Assembly (NCBI RefSeq): GCF_013373865.1
Contig: NC_050469.1
Coordinates: forward strand, 25,656,046-25,720,045
Direction of reading: 5' to 3'
DNA length: 64,000 nucleotides
Source: Monomorium pharaonis
Lineage: Eukaryota > Arthropoda > Insecta > Hymenoptera > Formicidae
Shown: one piece after another, positions 25,761 to 37,600 of the stretch
How positions within the stretch are numbered: the first letter of the stretch is position 1
Layout of the letters: each line of letters opens with the position of its first letter
Notes under the pieces: generated by a model
What the model saw: only the letters and a program-made list of their open reading frames with translations
Told to the model about the DNA's origin: nothing
Database searches by the model: none
Made by a program: the position numbers and the translations under genes

Positions 25761-27080
25761 ATGCGAGTATCATCTCTGTCACTGGCTTTTGCCATAATCT
25801 ATGTTATGGTGATCATTAACGCACCCGTAACAAAAGCAAAAGCCGTTTTCGGAGCTGATTCCAAGATCCTAATGTCACCATTTGATGATATGGTAAGCGA
25901 TTTTTACAGTTAAAGTTCTTGAAATTAAAACTCGTTTTCTTTTTCCATCTCTCTCGCCACTTTTTCTTTTCTTGTATTTCTTAAGAATTGTATTTTTATA
26001 AATTTATTTTTTTAAGTTATCTTAATTTAAAAGCTTCAGAATTTTTTTATTATACATTAAACAGAATTATTTCTTTTTTTAGATAAAACCAATACAACCA
26101 TATGTAAGTCCTCAAACAGTTTTATATTTAACTAGCTATGCCCTGCCACGCGTTGCTGTGGCTCTCTATTCTTATGTTATGTTTTTTTCAAATTTTCTTT
26201 GCTTTCGTTTAACTTTCAAGAGTCTTGCTTTACTGTTGCTCTTTTTATTTTATTTTTGAATAAGCATTTATTTATCTTTAATAAATTTAATATTCATTTA
26301 TTCACGTACTTCTAACTTTTTTTTTTTAAAGTTGTCATGGATTTAGAAATCCATTCAAAAAATTGTTTTAAATAAGTTCCTTTTTTTCAATAAAATAATA
26401 GCCATCTTTATTTTTCTTATTATCTTAATTTAAACACAATAGAAACATTCTTCGCATCTCCCGGTCTCTCCCGTCTCTCCCCGTCTCTTTCGGTCTCTCC
26501 CCGTCTCTCCCGGTCTCCACCCGTCTCTCCCGGTCTCTCCCCGTCTCTCCCGGTCTCTACCCGTCTCTCCCGATCTCTCCCCGTCTCTCCCCGTCTCTCC
26601 CGGTCTCTCCCGGTCTCTCCTCGTCTCTCCCCGTCTCTCCCTATCTTTACCCGTCTCTCCCCGTCTCTCCCGGTCTCTCCCCGTCTTTCCTGGTCTCTCC
26701 CCGTCTCTCCCGGTCTCTTCCCGTCTCTTCCGGTCTCTCCCCGTCTTTCCCCGTCTCAATGTGTCAAAATTTCAATAATATTAATGAAAAAAATCAGACC
26801 CCATAAGAACACTCCCGGTTACGAATGCAATGTTGTGTCAAAATTTCAAAGCAATCGATGAAAGACTTACGGAGATTTTAGATGAGGAACAAACATTTAC
26901 ATTTTTATTTATATAGAAGATAAATAATATTAAAAGTGGCTCTTACTATATCAATATTAATAAAACATTTTTAAACATTTTTAGATAAGTCAGCTAGATA
27001 AGCTAATTGCAGCTTATCCAGAATTAGGGAACTTTATAAGACCAATGATGGCTGCACTCAAGGGATATAGGAATGTGTAA
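25761..27080 (+). CDS. Small secreted peptide precursor, ant venom-peptide-like (paralog 2)
   Basis: Predicted exons are 25761-25892, 26083-26103 and 26985-27080 (stop included), all in phase 0 with GTAAG donors and TTTTAG-type acceptors, giving about 82 residues. The signal peptide is closely similar to paralog 1: same Met-Arg-Val-Ser start, hydrophobic core with Ile-Ile/Val-Met, and an Ala-Pro...Lys-Ala-Lys-Ala end. A middle exon of only seven codons is isoleucine/proline-rich. The last exon encodes about 31 residues, cysteine-free, mixed hydrophobic/basic with acidic residues near its start, and able to form an amphipathic helix, as many membrane-active venom peptides do. The leader type points to aculeate venom peptides; toxicity and processing site are not demonstrable here. 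Intron 2 contains a retroelement-like insertion (26131-26930). A poly(A) signal lies at 27217. It appears more intact than paralog 1. Confidence 0.65.
26131..26930 (+). mobile_element. Retroelement-like insertion in intron 2 of peptide gene 2
   Basis: The left edge reads ACTAGCTATGCCCTGCCACG followed by CGTTGCTGTGGC; the right edge reads ATTTTTATTTATATAGAAGAT preceded by a conserved-looking GTGTCAAAATTTCAAAGCAATC block. Elements starting ACTAGC..GCCC and ending in a TATATAGAT-type tail are widespread non-autonomous, probably non-LTR-mobilised repeats in insects; that assignment rests on recollection of the general pattern. GTGTCAAAATTTCAA occurs twice (26761 and 26834), suggesting an internal duplication around the minisatellite. 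No target-site duplication could be made out with certainty. Confidence 0.55.
26457..26756. repeat. CT-rich minisatellite (about 10-base unit)
   Basis: About thirty units alternate between CCCCGTCTCT and CCCGGTCTCT with scattered single-base changes, giving roughly a 20-base higher-order repeat. The opposite strand carries an open frame of Arg/Glu/Thr/Gly/Asp repeats (26430-26759), a by-product of the repeat being free of stops and not a gene. Confidence 0.95.
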
Positions 27081-27517
27081 TAGGAAAATATGAGATTGTC
27101 AAAAATATGTGTATATAAATGATTACCATTGAATATAATTATATATTTTTAAGAAAAAATATAAATTATATGCCTCTATTATATTTATTTATTTCTGAAG
27201 TATAAAAAATAAGAAAAATAAATCAATATGCTTATATTATAAGTATTGTGTGTTATTTACAGAAATTTTATAACATTATGTTATTCTCTTATAATTTTTG
27301 TAGTATAGTTTAATTTTGCTAATATACCAAACTCTTTGAATTTTTATTTTTCAATTATATATTTTTAACCATTTTTATATTCTGTAAAATAACACTTTTC
27401 TTTTAAACACTACATATAATAAGCTGTTAGGAAACTAAAAAATGCATATATCCTTTTTATTTTATCTTATTTTATTTATCACAAGGCCTAATATAGCTTT
27501 TTTTGTTAAATTTTTAT

Positions 27518-27575
27518 ATTGATAAGTTACCCGATAAGCTGATTATAGCTCTATTCTGCTAATTCATAATTTACA
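27518..27575 (+). pseudogene. Decayed copy of the last exon of the peptide gene
   Basis: GATAAGTTACCCGATAAGCT and the following ATTATAGCTCTATTCTGC resemble the start of exon 3 of peptide gene 2 at 26985 (GATAAG..AGCTAGATAAGCTA ATT..AGCTTAT). The copy has changes that break the frame and no leader exon nearby. It implies at least one further duplication in the cluster. Confidence 0.45.
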
Positions 27576-30500
27576 CTATACGTATTCCAGATTTTTAATA
27601 CTATAACCTTCGTTATATTATAGTATACTGAAAAGTTACACAGTGAATTTGTACATATTTGCATATATTCCACAATATTTTTTCTTTATTTTGACCAAAT
27701 ATATAATTTTATAACAAAACACTGTGCTTTCTTAAACGAAACCAATTTTTTAAATCTATTATAGTGGAGAGTTCACATTATTAGCTTTTTTAAATTAATT
27801 GCAAAATAATTATTTGTAAAGTTTACTAAAATTAATAAATACTTCTTGGAACATTTATTTTATAAAACATATATCCTATTAAAAAACTTTGTTATTTTGA
27901 ATTTCTACAAGAACTTCAATATTTACTATATTAATTACAATAGATTTATTTCAATATATATTGTTTGGTTATTATGCTTTTTACCAATTCTATTGTTCTA
28001 TTAATATATGCGATGCAAGTATAATATTATACATTACAGTTTATTAAGCGAAAAGTGTTAAATAATTTTAAAAAACGTATTTACTGTTAATACATAATTT
28101 ATTTGCCAACACGAATTTTCCATAAATATATCATATATCAATATTTATATATCTTTTGGCTGCGGTATATAATATCATCTTATAACACACTAATGTATGT
28201 GTGTGTATGCTCGTATATGTGTTACATACTTTTTAATACAGTTTTTTTTATCAATCCAACTTGCGTTTATGAACTCACAATATGATTCTCATGCACAATA
28301 TTAATGTTCAACGTGCTTTCCTTTATTTTTGCAGATTGAATTCGAAAACAGTTCTAGTAATTATTATAATTATTCCAATGTTATCGAGATTTTTTTAATT
28401 GTGCAGTGAATATTTTGATATTGAAATATTGATACTTTGATATTAAAATATCATATTAATATTGAAATGTTGATTATTTTCTTTTGCAGATATGTCCAGA
28501 TATGTTTCTATGTGTCACATTATTGCTGATAATCATTATTTTGTACTTCTTTGTTTATATCCTCCTAATCTTGAAAATATTTTATGTATAGCCAATCTGC
28601 AAAAATATGTAAACAAACGAGCATATGCACTTGTGCAGTCACGCAATCGTAGTGATTAACATTGTTATAATAAATACTCTAATCGTTTTTTTTTACATAA
28701 ACAAGTGAACAAACAAATTTTTATTCTAGACATAATTAATTTTATAATGACTTAAACAGCAATACTGATATATTATGTAATTATTAATATACATCAGTAA
28801 TTTTAAATTAAAATAAAAACAAAAGAATGTTTAGTCTTTCTAAAGAAAAATAATTACATAATAAAAAAACACTAGAAATGAGTACAATACTTTGAATATT
28901 AAGATTACATATAGAATTAAATTAATTTCTAAGCATCAATATGCTTGCGCACTGCTGCAAGTACAATCCCGTAAGTTCTTTTTACAATAACCATGATATT
29001 ATCTCAAGAGGGTCTAAATAACTCGTCGAATATCCTGCTAGACTATGACTCTCGACCAGCAAGAGTGAGTTCAATTAACGTCATCCTCTCTTTCGTCTAC
29101 TTCTTTGAGATTCACGAATAATTAACAGCAATATGCACGTGTACGCAACAATATTTTATAGTGTCCATGCTAAAGAGACCGTCATATTTGATATTACACT
29201 AATGAATAGGAAAGGCAGTGCAAGCGTTGATTCTACTATTGTCCCGAAGTCATCTTGGAATTCGATAATGTCTAACGTCACATTTATTTGAAGAAAAGAA
29301 AAACTGCTATTTTTTTATGACATGTACTTAAGTCATACACACAATGCAAAACATAAATGTTTTTTCATGTAACAGTACTTTAAAAATTTCGTTTTTTTTA
29401 TCAAAATGGAAACTTTCTAATGAAGACTAATAGACTTTGTCTAATGATGACATTGTTTCTTATTCTATATAAATTTCTTACATGAAAGTTATAATAATTT
29501 CTACTTGCGCGCACCGTGATGTATCTAACGAACAACTATAATATTTTATTCCGTAATTTTCAATTATGTCTAAATGACTAATGAGCCAAAGGTGACTTCG
29601 AGATAATATCATTATTTCTTACAGTACAGTTTAGCGTCAAGTTGATCGCACGCAGTGAAATATCAGTGAACAATGACAACAAATTGCAACGAATACGTTT
29701 GCTCCTGAAAATAAATTGTTGACATACGAAAAAAATTTTGTTAAAGTACGATCACTATACAGCAAAATGGTGAAATGTTTTAAAGTTCAATATCAATGAA
29801 ACGATGCAATCGTTGTTACATAGTCAGGGTATATCTATGACAGTATTGCGGAAATAGCAAATTCCAAATATCCTTGTACCGCGTGCTCAAAATGCTTGCT
29901 TGTAGCAGAAATGTAAAATTGCAAACAGACGATACTACACGGATGCATTCTTCAAATGAAAGTTGCGCAATTGCGTGTGCACATCTAACAATCGACAGCG
30001 ATGACTGTTCTTATCTCGTTTCACATAATTATAGTCTAACGTACAACATCGCCTAGGTCTATTTATCAATCACAGCGATACACGACGTGTAAACGTACCT
30101 ACATTTATGTCAGGTATATATTCAACATACAAATATCAGCTTAGCTTCTTTTTACGCTATATGCAACACTCGCTATATAGGAATAGCTGCGCACAGTATA
30201 TAGTTGATAATAATAGTGGACAAAAACAAATTGCACATCTTTTTTTTTTTAATACAATAATAATTTTCTACCGGCATCAAAAGTCGTTGCAAAGTATTTC
30301 TGCCAAAATATATTTTATCTTATATAGTACATGTGTGATAAAGGTAACGTTTCTTTCTTTTCTGTATAAAATTATCCCAAATAATGACAGAGTTTATGCA
30401 ATTTTTTAAATCCACTATATTAATCTGGTAAATATTAGCACGTTTTTTTTACATATGTATGTACGTTGTGTGCGCGCAACTGTCACACATGTAATTATAC

Positions 30501-33500
30501 ATATACACATCATCGACCACTGATTGTACGATTAGGATTTGTGCCAAGCACAAACAAGCGATCACATTCAAGATCCTTACATTGTATTTGATCTGTCGTT
30601 CTCCTCGAATTATTTACGCTAAAAGCAAGCCGAAGTCAAAATATATCTGAGCTTGCAAAAAATTATACATAATTGTACAAATCTTTCTTTGAAATCTATA
30701 CAATATTTCATTCGGTCTTATTATTCTGCTTCCTTTGCACTTTTTCTTGTTCATACTAAATATATAAAGTACAAGTTATGTCGCGCATACCTGATAATAG
30801 GTTTTGATCGAATAAAATATGGAGTAAAACAACATAAAAGTATTTACCTATGTAAAGTTAATTTTGTTGCTACGCTACACGTAGACTTAAGAATAACACG
30901 TTCATATTAATAGCACTTTAGGAGCACTTTGTAATATATATTTAGCGATTTAACGATTATATCTTATGCGAATGATATATAATATAATTGCTAAGCATTA
31001 TATTTTAAATACTTAACGATTATTTGTATCAATCGCATATTTTTATAGAAAATATTATATATTTTTATATAAAATAGCGACAGAACATATTGACAAAACA
31101 GTGCTATTATAAAAATAATTTTGTTACGCCGAATGTAGAGCGAAATTTTAAGCTAGTATTTATTAAAAATTTTAAATATTTAATAATTTAATAACATAAA
31201 GTAATGCTTGCAGTCATATTTTTGTTACATAGCAGTTGGAAAAGAAAGTTTCAACTAAAATTAAATCAATTAAGTTTGTTATATCCTTTTTATATTGATT
31301 GATGTCTTTTCATTAAAACATAAATTTATTCATAATGGAAATTTTTGTTATTTTAATATTTTCTATTATGTAATATTTTAATATTCTTTATTATTCTGAT
31401 ATTTTACATAATGGACTCAAAATTTTATGATGAATCGATTGTGCAATTTTGTGAGTTCTTCCGTATAAAAGAAAGCATATATTTCTAATAAAAATAAGTG
31501 TGAGTAAATATATATAATATTTGATTATAGCCGTTACTATAACATTATTTTATATAATAGTATATCAATTCTCAAATTCAGTATAAGTTGATTGTAGTTT
31601 TGCGCTGACATATTTATCTCTTATGATAGTTTATGACTAAATTTTATCACTCTGAATGTGTAGCAATTATTTATCAAGGTGAGAGACGTGAGAAGTCGGT
31701 TCTCACATTTGAAATCATATCGTTTATTCGACAATGTCCATATTTTTCATTAGATTATACATTTCTTGAAATGTAACATGATTTTATTAATGTCAAAGTT
31801 ACAATTTATATTAACTGATTTGTAACTCTATACGTAACATTTGTACATATTTATGCCGACTTTTGACGTTCTTTTTTATTTGAAATGCGATTTTCAAAGC
31901 CGATAACAATTGAGCAGATCGAAAATATAGGGAGACTACAAACTTCGCACCTGAGTGAATTCATTTGACGACGCAATTTATTAATTCACTTATATCAATC
32001 AAATTTCACACTAAAAAAGCATTGTTCTCCCATTAATTGCTTCGTTTCCGAGTCACCCAATTGAAAATAATCAAACCTAACTATAAATGCAAACGCACTT
32101 ACGACAAGTAAGCGCGCGTGCGCTATATGATTACGCTAATCTTTGTGCAACATCTTGCGACGATTCATATATACGATACGTATATCTTTTACGCTATCTT
32201 ACTATCCAACATTGACTTCATAGGAGTAATTATGCATTTTCGTAGTATCTTTTAGAAAGAATACTTCTTCGCGCGAGAGAGCGAGAGACACCTGTATTTT
32301 GTGCGCAACATTTCTTTACATCTTCAATATAGAACAGATACTTGTCGTGGCTTTAAAAATCAATTTTCTTCAAGCCTGTGAGCGTAAGAGATTGTTTATG
32401 AGACTACACACATGTTGCGAAGAACAAGAATAGCCCGAAAGTAACCATTTGGAAAGCTCGCTAATTACTTATAATTGTACGACACATTGCACAAAACTTA
32501 CTTTCATTATGTGATATAATTTACTTGAAAACGGTCTACGGGGGTCTAACAAATTTTATACTTTATACATAAATTATAACATTACAAACGTTGTTCTTAA
32601 ATTATCCACGAATATTTAATTTGTGAATTCCCAAAATGCATCTCTAACACAACTTCTAAATCTAGCAACTAACGTTATTTTAACATTTTAACGTATTTTC
32701 AATAAAAATTATTTTTGATAACTCATAATAGAAATTTTTCTCGCTAACGTTATTTATATATTTATATAAATAAATATGCAAAAATGAATATACAATTCTT
32801 TTTTATATCTTTAATACTCTTTATTTAGATCATACTATAAGCCAAAAATTGACAGATTAATAGAATTTTACTTGATATTTAATCTGTTTAATCAATCAAA
32901 TTTTTAAAAATAGATCAAATTATTGATGCGAAATGTACAAAGTATCAAACTTAAAAGAACATCTTTACTATGAACAGTTCTATCACAAAAATTTTTTTAG
33001 ATTTTTTAATCTGAACTTTATTTAAAATATAAACGTGGTTATATTTATGTGTAATAATATATATCATATATAATAATGTTAAATTGTGATAAAATAAATA
33101 AATAATTTGTTTAAGAAATATAATTATTTCTTGTATATATTTATATAAATATTTATCCTGTATTTGTAGGATTTAAAAATTGATTATATGCATGAAAAAT
33201 ATTATATTATTTAATAGAGAAATAACGAATTTTTTTAACTACATTAAAAATCTAAATTCTAAATTGTTGTTTAGAAATTGTTTTTAAATGAAACATTGTT
33301 ATCTCTAATTTGGCACTAAAATATAAATAATAAATTTGATTCCTAATTAAGTTTTGAATTTAATTTTCCTGTAAATATAATAATATGTAACTATAAAGTC
33401 TCATATTAATTCCTCTTTCAATGTAATGTATAGTATTGACTCTTATTTCATATTATTTGAATTATATTAACTGTATATGTATATACATTTTTGACGAAAA

Positions 33501-33749
33501 AAAACTTACGCACAAATGTGCATAACTTTTGTTGTCACAGTATATGTATATATATATATAATATGCATATATCTCTCTAAATTATTGACTTTACATTTCA
33601 TCACAATTATCTATTTACGCACCAACGGTCTTACAACGTTATTTATGTTTTTATAAAATGCTAATAACACAACAAAAAATATAATGTACAATATAATAAT
33701 AAATTAAAATATAATAATTAACAATGTTTATACGGATTTTTAATAACAT

Positions 33750-33774
33750 ACACACACACACACACACACACAAA
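33750..33774. repeat. (CA)n microsatellite
   Basis: About twelve CA units in AT-rich DNA. Confidence 0.9.
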
Positions 33775-36064
33775 ATAGACACACAACATACACAAGATAT
33801 ATTCTATATAATTCAATTTATAAAATTAAAATTTTTAAAAAGCAATTATGCAATAATAATAATTATCAATTTGGAATATGGTATATAAATAGAAAAAGTT
33901 TCACTTGGCAGTTAATGTCTGTCAACTCAACGCGATAATACAACAGAAAAAATTACAAAAGACTATTGAATATAACAGACGAGTATAAAAATAATGTACC
34001 GCCATTTCTGATTGTCTAATTCTTAATTCTTTCAAACATAAAAGCAATATATACATAATATACCATAAAATATTTTATAATATAATATAAACGGAACACG
34101 TGCAAAGAAATGAAATATGTTAGCTAATGCACAAAATAATAAATATAGTTTTTAATTGTAATCTATTATCAGTAATATTATAGAGGACAATTTTAGTAGA
34201 CTATTTAATAGGCTATTAATTATACGTTCTAATTATTAACTAATCACTTTCGTATGTTCTAAGTTTATAAGTAATTTCTTATTGTAATCCTTAATATATA
34301 ATTTATTGTCCATCATGGAACATTTCCTAACTCTATTTATTGTCTGCTCACACAGTATTGTCGGTTATTTAAGTATATAATCCATTTTTACAACTAAACT
34401 GTTGTCTGGATACTAAGGAAGACCATTATTGTCCAAGTTCTTTTTTATTGTCTGATAGTTCTTGTTATAGAGAAAGTCGTTTTTAGATGTCAGAAATATA
34501 GCAATAAATAAATAAATTTATCTTGAGATAATACATCTAGAAAACACAAATTTACGATTCTTGCATGCTTTTTATATACCAAAAAGCGTTTCTTTTGTCA
34601 TCTAAAGCAAATTATTAAACATTATTTGCTTCAGAATCACTAATACAAACAAGTATTTAAAATATTAATCATCACCATTTTAATAGAGCAGTTTACGTTC
34701 CGAACAACAAGCGAGTAAATAAAGATGCCCGCAAATAAATCGAGCTACGTATTAGTTGTCATCGTAGCCAACAATACTGTTTATCTTACTGCTTAGAAAA
34801 AGTCTAAGTCAATTAGTAAGGCTCCTAAACGATGTATCTTGTATAAAGTATACTCATTGAAAAACGATTTTTTTATAGTGCAGATCAAAAAAGTGCTGGT
34901 GCAGAGTATTGTCCCTAGAATTCAGTCAACATGTTTCTTACGTCTATATATCGAGCGCTACGAGCATTCTATTCTACAAGCCTCTATGCTTAGGTACATT
35001 GTAACATTATATACGTATAACTTACGTATTTATACGATTTAATTATACCTGATGCACGTACGAATATTTCAGTTAGAATAGGGTAGGCTGAGCAAGTATA
35101 CAACATTAAGTTTTTTGTTCTCCTAATTTTATCCTTTTTATCGAAAAATGACTCAATTGGCAATACAATTAATGAAAATATATGCAATATTATAATATTG
35201 AATTAAACTCAGTGTATATATTTCGTTCATTTAAAAAAATTTATAAATTTTATGAATACACAAAAAATCCGAGACACTTTCTTGTTGTACATAGAAAAAT
35301 ACTTTACTATGTACTAAAACAATAAATTAAAAAGGTTCCAAATACTCATAACAAAATCTATTAAAACCTATGCTCAACATAGCCTATGCTTAAATAATAA
35401 AAATAATAAATATAAGACATGCTTATTTAGACGGTTAATTTTTCGTTAGCTCAGCCTAGCTTTGAAGACTTCTTGCATACCGTACTTTTTTGCAAAATGA
35501 ATACTGCGAAACAATAAGACCGACAGACGAAATTACGCCAATAATTGAGTTTAGACTGCGACGCTATTTCTTATCGTGTAGCGTTTGCAGTAAGATATAC
35601 GGTGAAAATACACGCTACTATTCGTCATGGCAGTTCTTACATTTTCAATTCGTATGTACATCAGAATTCTCGTAATACTGGATCTGTCTCCAAGATTCAC
35701 GCGCATAAATATGGATCACGGTGTTGAATCCAAAATTTATCACGTGTAATAAAAATGCACAGTATGCAACGATGTCGCTGTTACGTCTATGTTTAAACGT
35801 GCATTACTATATAGTTTTGCCTGGCACGCGTTCTTACAATGAACGTGATTATGTGTGTAACTGACTACGTTGCATTTACATCAATAAGCACATAGACATT
35901 TTCTTTGTTTCTTATGATATATTGTCTCTTTGTATGCGCATTATTTAAATAAAATATTCACGCGATAGTACACTAATGCATTTCATGCAATACGTGTACG
36001 ATATTTTACCCGTAGGGGGTGTGCGCTTAACTCGTTCCTTTACAAAAATACAGTTTATCGATTA

Positions 36065-36098
36065 TATGTATATATATATATATGTATATATATATAAT
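36065..36098. repeat. (TA)n-rich tract
   Basis: Alternating TA interrupted by TATGTATA; self-complementary. Confidence 0.85.
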
Positions 36099-37514
36099 GT
36101 GCTTTCTTCAGCACATCTACGTTTTTCTTCACCTTAATAGTACTAAATTATATAACTTTTGATATTAAGATATTAAGATATCTGTGTTAAACTGTGTGCA
36201 TATCACAAGCCATCGAGAAGCATTCAGCTTCTCTTTTCAAATGTAAATGTGCGATATATCAACGGAAAAAGCTATTTCAAAAGAATACTTTATAATCCCC
36301 TTCTATATTTGTATGAGGATTGTTCGTAAATCACAGATTTCCTATGATTGCCATACAAATGCATGAGTCGTTTGAGGTGGAATAGCAGTGAAAGCCAAAT
36401 TATCCGGATTTTAAAAAATGAAAAAGGTTTTCAAAAGTTATTTACTACGAAATACGATTGCTTTTTATCATATTTCTTATATTTTCCTTAAATGAAAAAG
36501 AAGATTATTATATTTCTATAATTGTAATAAGGAAAGTTTTCTTTTAATTATGGCTTATAAAAAAAGTATAATGGGCATTGTGCTTCCTAAGGTATGTACG
36601 ACTCATTATTACTTACACCACCCAAATGACTCATATCATTGAATACCGTTAAACGCACACCCTATAGATAAAGGGTTTCAACCACTTGGTGGCTCCATAC
36701 ACGGCTGTCTTAAAGTCGGCAGCGATACAAAATATTTTTATCGCATCATATGCGTGGATTTTTGTTTTGTGCACAAATCCTCAAGTTTTTTCTTATTTCA
36801 GTAGGTACCAAAAGTACATACATCGGCATTTTTGATCCTCTCTTTTATAATATTCTTTTATTATTCTTTCTCTATTATAGTCTTTTCCTAGAAAATGGCT
36901 TGTTATTTGAACTTATGTGTACGCAATTATTCTCCATAGGTAGTTTCACTTATAAAGTAATATACCCTATATGTTTCCTATTATCTCACATTTCCTTGTT
37001 CAAGTGGCTTATCATAAAATCTTCTTACGAAAAATTGAAGGTGAAATTTCGTATTAATTTGGACGAGCTATGACTGAGAATTGCGACAGTAAATATCAGT
37101 ATGTATGTTGATGATAAAATCCGGTTTTTCTACTATCATTTGTTCACAGTATGAGAAATAAATAGTTTTTCTGTTGTTAGTGGTAGACTTAATTGGATTA
37201 TTCTTATTATTTGACGAAATTTGTGATGAGTTATTTATTGTCTAGCATCCTTTAGCTTAGCGAACGAGTCCGCAGTGATTTTTATCTGTGATTCCTATTT
37301 GTCTGTACTACTAATCTCAAACTATGAGAATCCATATTAATATTTAACTCTCTTTTCTTGATTCAAAGCTCACAAGGTGTGTACAAAATACTATCCTTTG
37401 ATTGAGCGTACAGGAATCGCTGAGCATAGATTATCAAATCGGGAACTCATAATTGCTTTCAATTCCAGTATCTTCCTCTTCTAATGTATGTCAAGTAAGA
37501 AAATCCGCATTTAC

Positions 37515-37520
37515 TTTATT
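37515..37520 (-). terminator. Candidate poly(A) signal of the corin-like gene
   Basis: AATAAA on the minus strand, about 80 bases after the stop codon at 37601. It is the first good signal downstream; usage is inferred. Confidence 0.4.
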
Positions 37521-37600
37521 CTACGTTTTCTTTTCATTTCCATTCGATTCGTTTTGATGTTGTTGATTTTAACATCGAATATTTTGTCAAACTCAGTGGC

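Larger units (their letters stand above)
27576..37600. other. Ten kilobases of AT-rich DNA without recognised genes
   Basis: No open frame over 107 codons and no domain signature. Longest frames (30107-30409, 36750-37073, 30653-30910) are rich in Phe/Tyr/Ile/Leu/Lys, as expected from AT-rich chance translation. From about 28,900 to 36,700 the composition is slightly less AT-rich, with scattered TGCGC/ACGTG words; it could be a long untranslated exon or lncRNA, but no splice or poly(A) arrangement proves it. Microsatellites sit at 33750-33774 (CA) and 36065-36098 (TA). Confidence 0.5.

Noticed and set aside
26430..26759. Minus-strand open frame of 109 codons made of Arg/Glu/Thr/Gly/Asp repeats
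   Set aside because: It is the translation of the CT-rich minisatellite, whose unit lacks stops; no start context or conserved domain.
36750..37073. 107-codon hydrophobic plus-strand frame, considered as a chemoreceptor fragment
   Set aside because: Phe/Leu/Ile/Tyr richness follows from AT-rich DNA; no receptor signature motif and no adjoining exons.
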